Source: Terriglobia bacterium
GTDB taxonomy: Bacteria; Acidobacteriota; Terriglobia; Acidiferrales; UBA7541
NCBI GenBank assembly: GCA_020072805.1
Contig: JAIQGC010000027.1
Location: forward strand, 1-64,000
Length of the DNA: 64,000 bases
Direction of reading: 5' to 3'
The number at the start of each line of letters is the position of its first letter. Within the stretch, counting starts at the first letter, position 1. The position numbers were made by a program, and so were the translations under genes. Below the pieces are notes generated by a model that was given only the letters and a program-made list of their open reading frames with translations, made no database searches and was not told the origin of the DNA. This document shows, in pieces, positions 20,404 to 27,976 of this stretch.

Positions 20404-20506
20404 GCTTTGGCAGAGTGGCGCAGGCATTTTTGCCTGTGCTCTTTCTGGAGAAGTTTGCGGAAGCTTTTAGAAATAGCAAAATGCGCACAGCCAGGAATGG
20501 CTGTGC
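20404..20506. repeat. Pair of REP-like hairpins in the leader of the next gene
   Basis: gcaggcatttttgcctgtgc hairpin and gcacagcca-ggaa-tggctgtgc (20485-20506, perfect 9-bp stem). Confidence 0.6.
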
Positions 20507-20522
20507 CACGGAGACGATTCCA

Positions 20523-21920
20523 ATGGCCGGCACTACCCATCCGAAAATCTGCGTTCTGGGGCTCGACTGCGCCGCTCCGGAAATCGTTTTTGGCGACCCG
20601 CGCCTGAAAAATCTGCGCAAGCTCATGAGCCAGGGTGCTTGGGGCCGCCTGGAAAGCGTCATTCCTCCCATCACCGTTCCCGCCTGGATGTGCATGGCCA
20701 CCAGCCAGGACCCCGGCTCGCTGGGCGTTTACGGCTTTCGCAACCGGGCCAACCGCACCTACGGCGGCCTGGGCTTCGTGGACTCCCGCTCCATCACCGC
20801 CCCGGCCATCTGGGACCATCTGACCACGCACGGCAAACGCTCCATCGTCATGGGGCTTCCGCCGGGCTATCCGCCGCGCCCACTCAATGGCATCCGTATC
20901 GGTTGCTTCCTCAATCCCGATCCCGCGCAAAATGAATTCACCTATCCTCCTGAAATCGGCCAGGAAATCCGCGCGCTGGTCGGCGAGTACGCCGTTGACG
21001 TTCCCGGCTTCCGCACCGACGACAAAGCCTGGCTGCGCGAGGAAATTTTCAAGATGAGCCGCAAGCACTGGCAGGTGGTCCGCTGGCTGCTCGCCGAAAA
21101 AGAGTGGGACTATTTCCATTATGTGGACATCGGCCTCGACCGCGTGCACCACGGATTCTGGGACTCCTTCGATCCGAAGCACATCCATCACAAGCCGGGC
21201 AACGCTTTCCAGAGCGTCATCCCCGACTACTATCTCTGGCTCGACGAGCAGATTGGCGCCGTCCTGGAAATGCTCGAAGGCAAAGCCGTCGTCCTGGTTG
21301 TCTCCGACCACGGCGCGCAGCGTCTTGATGGCGGCTTCGCCGTCAACGAATGGCTGATCCGCGAGGGCCTGCTGGTCGTGGACGAAATACCTAAGGAAAT
21401 AACACCCTTCGCCAAGCTCAAGGTCAACTGGGCCAAGACCAAAGTGTGGAGCGAAGGCGGCTACTACGCCCGGGTCTTCTTCAACGTCGAGGACCGCGAG
21501 CCCCGCGGCGTTATTCCCGCGAAGCATTACGAATCCTTCCGCGACGAAATGAAAAAGAAACTCGAAGCCCTCGCGGACCAGCACGGGAAACCCCTCGGCT
21601 CGCTGGTCTTCAAGCCCGAGGAAATCTACCGCCACGTCCGCAACGTCGCTCCCGACCTGATCGTGCACTTCGGCGGCCTCTACTGGCGCTCCATCGGCAG
21701 CGTGGGCCACGGGCGCATCCACGTCGAGGAAAACGACACCGGCCCCGACGCCTGCAACCACGCCCAGTTCGGCACGTTTATTCTTTCCGCGCCCGGCATG
21801 CCTCCGCGCGGCGAATGCCAGGGCATGCAACTGCTGGACATTTCGCCGACGCTCCTCGACCTCGCCGGCTACGACATTCCGCCGGAGATGCAGGGGCGGT
21901 CTTTGCGTACGCGGGGCTGA
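20523..21920 (+). CDS. Alkaline phosphatase superfamily / type I phosphodiesterase-like protein
   Basis: '[15 protein letters not shown]', '[16 protein letters not shown]', '[24 protein letters not shown]', '[26 protein letters not shown]'. Confidence 0.85.
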   Translation: MAGTTHPKICVLGLDCAAPEIVFGDPRLKNLRKLMSQGAWGRLESVIPPITVPAWMCMATSQDPGSLGVYGFRNRANRTYGGLGFVDSRSITAPAIWDHLTTHGKRSIVMGLPPGYPPRPLNGIRIGCFLNPDPAQNEFTYPPEIGQEIRALVGEYAVDVPGFRTDDKAWLREEIFKMSRKHWQVVRWLLAEKEWDYFHYVDIGLDRVHHGFWDSFDPKHIHHKPGNAFQSVIPDYYLWLDEQIGAVLEMLEGKAVVLVVSDHGAQRLDGGFAVNEWLIREGLLVVDEIPKEITPFAKLKVNWAKTKVWSEGGYYARVFFNVEDREPRGVIPAKHYESFRDEMKKKLEALADQHGKPLGSLVFKPEEIYRHVRNVAPDLIVHFGGLYWRSIGSVGHGRIHVEENDTGPDACNHAQFGTFILSAPGMPPRGECQGMQLLDISPTLLDLAGYDIPPEMQGRSLRTRG

Positions 21921-21960
21921 GAGGGGAGGGAGGTTCTTCGCTCCCGCTGGTCGCTCAGGA

Positions 21961-21984
21961 CAGATACCCTTCGCCGGGTATCTG
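21961..21984. repeat. Perfect hairpin cagataccc-ttcgcc-gggtatctg
   Basis: 9-bp perfect inverted repeat, 6-nt loop, 40 nt after the preceding stop. Confidence 0.6.
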
Positions 21985-22012
21985 GTTAACAATATGCCCC
22001 CCCATGTTTTCT

Positions 22013-22118
22013 GTAACTGCTGATTCTGCGGGGTTTTAAGTTTTTTGTTTTGGAACTGCAGATTCCAAAGGGGTTGCAAGGCGAAATCATGCAACTGCAG
22101 ATTCCACAGGGGTTAGGG
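22013..22118. repeat. Three degenerate direct repeats, consensus aactgcagattcc(a)(a/c)aggggtt
   Basis: taactgctgattctgcggggttttaag / gaactgcagattccaaaggggttgcaag / caactgcagattccacaggggttaggg, spaced 38-40 nt. Confidence 0.65.
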
Positions 22119-22400
22119 GATTTTTTGTCCGGGCCATGGAAGTTCTTGGGGGGAATTACGGGCCGCAATTGGGGCGATCGGTCTCGCCACATTCTGAGGC
22201 AGAGGTTACCTTACAAGTACAGTTTTGTCAATGGGTAATAGTGGAATGCCGGTTTTCGGGCGGCGGCCAGGCGGAGGCACGGCCATGGGTTGGTTGTTTC
22301 CCCCGATCGCGCATCCCCGCCGGCTAACAAACCTGTTGTTTGCGGCGGGTTAGCAGTCTAGAATCCGCCTTCCACCTGTACCCACTCCAAGGAGGCTCGC

Positions 22401-23303
22401 ATGAACCGTTTCCTCACCCACGCACTCGCCGCCGCAATGGCCTGCACTGGCCTGCTCGCCGCCATGGCCACCACTCCGCCGGCCGCCGTCGCAGAAAACC
22501 AGGCCGTCCTCCAATCCGACCATGCTCTCCTTCAAGCCATTGCCAAATCCGACCAGCCCGCCGCCGAGGCCCTCCTCGACGCCGACTTTAGCCGCACCGA
22601 CCGCGCGGGAAAAACTTCCAGTCGGCAGGAAACTCTCCAGAACCTCGCCGCGCTCGTTGCCGAGAACGAAGAGCAGGTCGTCGTGCGCGACTACCGCCAG
22701 GTGGTTCTGGTCACCGGCATTCACCGTCTGCCCGCGCAAAATGTGCGCGTGCGCTTTGTGCGCGCTTGGGTGCAGCGTCCCGCCGGCTGGCGCGCCCTGG
22801 CCTTTCAGGAAACCATCTTCGCGGAAAAATTGCCGGAGCACCGGCTGGGCTTTGGCTCGCCCAGCGGCGGCGCTCCGGTGGATTGCGAAAATCCATGCAA
22901 GACCGTGCCCTACGCTCCGGAAGGGAAGTCCGAACAGGAAGTGGTGGCAATGTGGCAAGGCGTGGAACGCAGCGTCCTGGCCAATGACGTGGACGCCTGG
23001 ATCCCCGGCTTCACGGAGGACTTTATCTTCGTCACACCCGACGGCGCGCCGCCCATGGGCAAATCCGACCGCATCGCCATGATCAAGGAGCTCAAGCGCA
23101 CCTCCACCGTGCTCATTCCTCCCCAAGTGGTGTCCATGCAGGTCTGGGCCTTTGGCGATTCCGCGGTGATGCGCTCGGAGCACAAGCCACTCAAGGGCAG
23201 GGTTCTGCATGTGACGCGCGTCTTTGTGAAAACTTCCGGGCACTGGCAGATCGCCTTTGGGCAGCAGACGGTTGTTGAGGCGCCTCCGAGCGCTACGCCG
23301 TAG
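22401..23303 (+). CDS. Secreted protein with two NTF2/SnoaL-like (DUF4440) domains
   Basis: 'ALLQAIAKSDQPAAEALLDADFSRTDRAGKTSSRQETLQNL' and 'VERSVLANDVDAWIPGFTEDFIFVTPDGAPPMGKSDRIAMI'. Confidence 0.75.
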   Translation: MNRFLTHALAAAMACTGLLAAMATTPPAAVAENQAVLQSDHALLQAIAKSDQPAAEALLDADFSRTDRAGKTSSRQETLQNLAALVAENEEQVVVRDYRQVVLVTGIHRLPAQNVRVRFVRAWVQRPAGWRALAFQETIFAEKLPEHRLGFGSPSGGAPVDCENPCKTVPYAPEGKSEQEVVAMWQGVERSVLANDVDAWIPGFTEDFIFVTPDGAPPMGKSDRIAMIKELKRTSTVLIPPQVVSMQVWAFGDSAVMRSEHKPLKGRVLHVTRVFVKTSGHWQIAFGQQTVVEAPPSATP

Positions 23304-23430
23304 CGCGAGCGGGCGGACTCTACGTGGCTGTCCTTTCGGTCATCCCGAGCGCAGCCGAGGGATCTCTCTTCGCCTGCCCCCTGGCGGGTCACACTGAATG
23401 GCTGAGCATGATCGGGCGGTGCTGTATAGC

Positions 23431-25176
23431 TTAAGCTGATGCCGATTGTTGAATCTGCTCAATCGCGTCCATGGCCAGTTCTTCATCCTCGTCGAAGACA
23501 GTTTGAAGTAATTCCTCATGGCGAGGACGTGGCCCCATGCCATGAAGACATGCAATCTCTCTTATGTAGGGGTCCGCGCTTCGCATCAGGGCCATGTCCG
23601 AACCCGACTTGGCGAACCGGACAATTTCCGACTGCACTCTCGATGAAACGCCGAGCTGCTTGATAGGAACGCCGTTGAAGAGGAAAATTGCCAAGCCCTG
23701 CTCCTTTATGTTGGCATGTACCCCATTGGCGAGGATGCATGTCTTGCCTGAGGCGTGCAGTGGCTGTGCCGCCGCTTGCGCGGCATTAGTCCCCAAGGAC
23801 AATAAATCGTCAATCTCACCGCTGGCTACAGCTTTCATAACCTGGGACTGGAAATGCAATTCCTTTATCTGCCCAGCATCGGAAGCTAGCCGCTGCAGAG
23901 CGGCCTCCTCGGCAATGTAAATTAGCCTTCCTGCAAGCCAACGCAGTTTTGGAATCCGGCGCTTCCTCTCATAGCCAGATAACGCAGCCGCACCTCCGAG
24001 AAGCTCCAGAAACTCAGTCTCATATTGGCTGCGTAGCATATTTGCGCGGTGGATAAAGGATCCAATATTCAGACCCCGCGGATTCCACCTAATCAAACGT
24101 CTCTTCGTATTTCGAATTATCCCCTCAAGAAAGTCTTGCTCGCGCACCACAGCCGAGTAATCCCGGACAGGGATGCGGAAAGACTCATTGCGAAATGCAG
24201 TCTGAAGCGCGTTACCTTGATCTGGATTCAGCAGGAGAAACAGCCTCAGGTCACTAATTAGCTCGTACCACATCCTTTGCCGTCCACTCCCGAAAAAATC
24301 ATCGCATCCACTGAGCCAGTCCTTGGTCGATATCTTGATGTTCTTTGGGGAAGAATCATCGTGGAGTTTGAATCCCAACTCGCTTAACCGAGTCTGAAGT
24401 AAATTCAGGGAGAGTTTTACCGCGTCCTGTTCTCCCACTAATGTAATGTCATCGACGTAGCGAAAATACTTCGCAGGGAGGTTTGCGGAAAAATGTTCGT
24501 CCATCTTCCTTAAAACGAGATTTGCAAGAAGATGGCTGAACATCGGACCCGTAAGAATACCACCTTCACCCGCTTTTGCCGCCATGGCATGATCTGCGAT
24601 CAGTTTCTCTCCCACTTGGCGATGGCGATTGCAGAGGCCGCTTGCCTCGCACTGCTCTCGCCATGCCTTCGTCGCCAGGCCCGTACTGATGGAAGGATAG
24701 AAGTGCTTAATGTCGACATATTGAACTGTTCCGTCAGGCGAATCCTTGCAGGCTTGAGAAATTCGACTGTCTCTTTTTCCCAAGCCACTAGAGTAGCGTT
24801 TGAAAATACCTGAACGGTTTTCTCCCTCATTGAGCGCGTAGCTGAAAACAACCCCGGGATTTGAGAATGCCTTGGGTTGCTGGGCACATTCTTTGAGTAA
24901 CGCGGTTTCCGCTAGGGCTTCGTTAGCAGTGGGCAAATAAATTGGACGGTGCAGCACATTCCCCTGATCATCAGTTTCCTTGAAATGCGAAACGCTAAAA
25001 TATGGAAAGCGCGTTCGGTTTAAAATGAGGTTTATTGAAACTTCCCGGGCCCAATGGTCGCTGCGAGCTGCCTTGTTTTCGAGGTAATATCGAAGTCCCA
25101 GGTAAGCGAGGGCGTCGCGCCGTCGGTATTCGTTCACCGACCGCACGGAAATAACGCATGGGCGTGTATTTTTCAT
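23431..25176 (-). CDS. Reverse transcriptase with ~250-300 aa C-terminal extension (UG/Abi/DRT-type candidate)
   Basis: 'VQYVDIKHFYPSIS' motif A, 'GGILTGPMFSHLLANLVLRKMDEHF' motif B, 'KYFRYVDDITLVGE' catalytic YVDD (24448-24459). ATG at 25176; the ORF track opens at an upstream TTG (25182). Confidence 0.93.
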   Translation of the reverse strand: MKNTRPCVISVRSVNEYRRRDALAYLGLRYYLENKAARSDHWAREVSINLILNRTRFPYFSVSHFKETDDQGNVLHRPIYLPTANEALAETALLKECAQQPKAFSNPGVVFSYALNEGENRSGIFKRYSSGLGKRDSRISQACKDSPDGTVQYVDIKHFYPSISTGLATKAWREQCEASGLCNRHRQVGEKLIADHAMAAKAGEGGILTGPMFSHLLANLVLRKMDEHFSANLPAKYFRYVDDITLVGEQDAVKLSLNLLQTRLSELGFKLHDDSSPKNIKISTKDWLSGCDDFFGSGRQRMWYELISDLRLFLLLNPDQGNALQTAFRNESFRIPVRDYSAVVREQDFLEGIIRNTKRRLIRWNPRGLNIGSFIHRANMLRSQYETEFLELLGGAAALSGYERKRRIPKLRWLAGRLIYIAEEAALQRLASDAGQIKELHFQSQVMKAVASGEIDDLLSLGTNAAQAAAQPLHASGKTCILANGVHANIKEQGLAIFLFNGVPIKQLGVSSRVQSEIVRFAKSGSDMALMRSADPYIREIACLHGMGPRPRHEELLQTVFDEDEELAMDAIEQIQQSASA

Positions 25177-25178
25177 TC

Positions 25179-26156
25179 TCAAGATTGAATAAGGTCAATC
25201 CGCATAACGGCCAATTTCACTCGAGCGGTCTGAGATGGATCGAGCGGCAGTCTGTATTCTGCCGAGCAAGTAGATATGGGCTCTCCAAAACCCAGGATAG
25301 GATTCTGCTTGGTAAATCGCTTCCAGGGTGCTTTTATCTTGTCCTTAAGCCACTGGAACAATGCCCCATCCGCAGTTGCGCGATTCATGTCCGGCTCAAT
25401 CCAAATCGCTACGCTATAATCCCCCGCCGCCGAGGCATGTCTAAATAACTCCGCAATCTGCGGCTGCGCCTCTTTCCTTTTCCCGTCCCTCTCGAGAAAC
25501 CCATTGAAATTTGCAATTACAAGAAGATTATGGGATGAGTTGGCCGAGAGAATCGTCGCACGGCGTATTAAGTTTGTGTTACTAACCGGATCGAGTACGT
25601 CCCAATGCATGAATTCTTCCCGGACGAAAATCGCCTGTTCCTCAAGTGAGGCACGTAGTTCTCCGAGCATTGAGATTGCATACGATCGTGCTGGTACTGA
25701 TGGCTCAGCGCCAATCAAGAATACCTCCAGCGGTAACCTGGGAAGAATCCCCGTCGCGCGAAGCTCGGCGATAGTTGAAAGCAACGCAAAAGCAGCAGCC
25801 CCCGCACCGCACGGCGCATCCGTAAGACACACGGTATTCCCAGCCATGCTCTTTATCATGGCGTTGGATGTAGATGTCGAAACTTGCCTCGGATCCAATA
25901 TTGCAAGCTCGACCCTTGCCACTGAACCGTCGAATGCCTGAGCAAAATGCTGGTCCGTGCGTTCCTGATTCAAACCACCAACCGGCGGGTTGTCTGAGGT
26001 CCGCTGTTGCGACAACGGCTTAAGAGCATACCGGTCGATTACGGTCTCGTAAGCTCTGGCGAGTATATGCGGGATGAATAGAACTTTAGGCGCTGATGCC
26101 CAGAGTGTTTCGGGAATGTGTGCTGGATCTAGGAGTCTGCCCTCATCGCTGGCCAT
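25179..26156 (-). CDS. SAM-dependent methyltransferase-like protein, co-transcribed with the RT
   Basis: Rossmann motif I 'NTVCLTDAPCGAGAAAFALLSTI', acidic 'FLIGAEPS', 'HNLLVIANFNGFL'; stop lies 2 nt before the RT ATG. Confidence 0.65.
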   Translation of the reverse strand: MASDEGRLLDPAHIPETLWASAPKVLFIPHILARAYETVIDRYALKPLSQQRTSDNPPVGGLNQERTDQHFAQAFDGSVARVELAILDPRQVSTSTSNAMIKSMAGNTVCLTDAPCGAGAAAFALLSTIAELRATGILPRLPLEVFLIGAEPSVPARSYAISMLGELRASLEEQAIFVREEFMHWDVLDPVSNTNLIRRATILSANSSHNLLVIANFNGFLERDGKRKEAQPQIAELFRHASAAGDYSVAIWIEPDMNRATADGALFQWLKDKIKAPWKRFTKQNPILGFGEPISTCSAEYRLPLDPSQTARVKLAVMRIDLIQS

Positions 26157-26300
26157 AAGGTTTAATCTCCGTGGAAACGGCGAGTTTAGGTTTTGCAGCT
26201 AAATTAAGCGCCTTTTACTCCGATCGAATCCGAGCGAGAGCATGATACCACTACAACAATTCACGCACAAATACAGTCTGGAAGATGCCTGTGCTTCGCG

Positions 26301-26882
26301 CTAAGGGCCGTACTTCTGCGGTTTTGAGTCAAGCGCGGCCAGCTTAATCTCCAGCTCGCGCAGCATGAAAATATCTTCCTTGTTATAGGCCAGCAACTCG
26401 CTCCGCAGTCGTTCCTCGCCCGTCTTCATATACGCGCGATACGCTTCCATGGCCCAGGCGCCTTCGCGCTCCGGGAATTCCCGCCGCAGCCCCAATTTTT
26501 GCTCCACTTTCTTCTGGCCGCCGTACAAATTTTTCTTCCAGCATTCGGGGCAGAGGTCCAGGTGAGAAAACTCCTTGTCCAGGACGATGCCCAGTTGCGC
26601 GGCAATCACCGGAAAATCAAACCCCACCCGGTTTTTGATCGCGTCCGGAATCGAGCGCCCGTTATACGTCACGATCTTCTTCGTTCCGGCAAGCGCCTCG
26701 ACCAGCCGCGCCCGGTTTACCTCCTTGTCGAAGAGTTGCACCAGTTCATCGCTGTCGCCGTCCATCACGCGCACGCCCAGCACGGTGATTTGATGATTCA
26801 CCGAGTCGCGGAAAAAGCGCTGATCGTCGCTGGTGTAGCTGCCCACGTAATTCGTCTCGATATCCAGATATGCGACTCGCAC
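26301..26882 (-). CDS. Ribonuclease H-like / DEDD exonuclease-like domain protein (YprB-like)
   Basis: 'VAYLDIETNYVG', 'KIVTYNGRSIPDAI', 'LLAYNKEDIFMLRELE'. Confidence 0.75.
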   Translation of the reverse strand: MRVAYLDIETNYVGSYTSDDQRFFRDSVNHQITVLGVRVMDGDSDELVQLFDKEVNRARLVEALAGTKKIVTYNGRSIPDAIKNRVGFDFPVIAAQLGIVLDKEFSHLDLCPECWKKNLYGGQKKVEQKLGLRREFPEREGAWAMEAYRAYMKTGEERLRSELLAYNKEDIFMLRELEIKLAALDSKPQKYGP

Positions 26883-27034
26883 AGCGGTTCACCTCGTTCC
26901 GCCCTTCCGGAGCGCTCACAACGGGTCGGTCTCCCGGGCGAAGGCAAACATAGCACTGGAGAAAGATGAGCTCAAGGTTTAGCCCGCATTTCTTATGAGG
27001 CATGACAGGTCTACGCGGCCTGGAGGAAAAGGCC

Positions 27035-27162
27035 CGCTCTCTGAAGAGAGCGGCTACAGAAGTTCGTAGGAATTTTCCGCCGGGCAATGAGATTACATTG
27101 TGAAGCTTGCGGCCGAACAGGCAATTGTGCTGGTGGCGCAGCGGGCGGAGCAAGCTCCGCCC
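27035..27162. repeat. Two intergenic REP-like hairpins
   Basis: cgctctct-ga-agagagcg (27035-27052) and gggcggag-caag-ctccgccc (27143-27162). Confidence 0.6.
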
Positions 27163-27242
27163 CTACCTCGTGCGTCCTGTGAGAAATCCGGGTTAGAGGC
27201 GGGGAAGGGGATTGGCGGAAGCGAGTACAGGGAAAGCAAAAC

Positions 27243-27976
27243 TCAGAGAAACGCCAGGCGTACGCCGAGCAGAAGCATGACCACGGCGATGACGGCTTCG
27301 GAGAGGATGCGTGGGATGCGCCCGTGCATGTGGCTGGCGAGCCAGATGGCCGGCAGCGAACCCATCAGCAGCGCCGCCAATGCCAGCGGGTCCACGTGGC
27401 CTCCCGTGGCGTGCAGCAGGCCGGCGGCGGCGCTGAGGGCCGTGCTGAAGAAGAGGCTGGTGCCCACCAGCCGGCCGGACTCCGGCCGGTAAAGAAGATA
27501 GAGCAGCCGATGTAGCCGGTGGCCAGCGTCAGCGCGAGTTCATGCCGCTCGGCGAAGCGCAGCCGGTGCCGGGCGAAAGCTTCTCCGGCATCCCCGGGCA
27601 GAAAATGTGTGCACATCAGCACAAAGACCAGCAGCAGCGCCGCGCCGATCGAGCGCTGCAAAAAAATATTTTCGGTTTCCGGCGAGCGGTAGCCGAGGAC
27701 CTTGAGCAGGACGAACGCCGTGGCCAGGCCGGCAACGGCGCCAGGAAGCAGTTTGCGGAGGATGGCGAAATCCACGAAGCCGCGGCGGTAAAAACTGGCG
27801 CTGGCCAGAATCTTGGTGGCGAAGGCGAAAGCCAGGCTGGTGCCCACGGCTTTCGCGGGAGCGAACCCGCAAAAAAGAATCAGCACAGGCGTGAGCACCG
27901 AGCCGCTGCCGACTCCGGTGAGGCCCAGGAGCAGGCCCACCGCCACGCCGATGGCGGCCATGAGCAGCAGGCTCAC
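27243..27976 (-). pseudogene. TauE/SafE-type sulfite exporter/permease, frameshifted
   Basis: N-part 'VGLLLGLTGVGSGSVLTPVLILFCGFAPAKAVGTSLAFAFATKI' and C-part 'LVGTSLFFSTALSAAAGLLHATGGHVDPLALAALLMGSLPAIWLA' lie in different frames; break near 27470-27520. Confidence 0.75.

Noticed and set aside
18495-22094. 1199-aa minus-strand ORF
   Set aside because: Only its first ~615 nt (CysC) is coding. The rest runs through sat in a different frame and antisense to the phosphodiesterase; an artefact of high GC.
23431-25176. RT as a group II intron maturase or a DGR
   Set aside because: No intron boundary or domain V-like hairpin, no recognisable maturase X or HNH motif, and no template/variable repeat pair noticed nearby. 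A tree would be decisive.
23431-25176. RT as a classical retron
   Set aside because: Protein is much longer than typical retron RTs, the VTG-like thumb motif was not seen and no msr/msd-like inverted repeats were found by eye.
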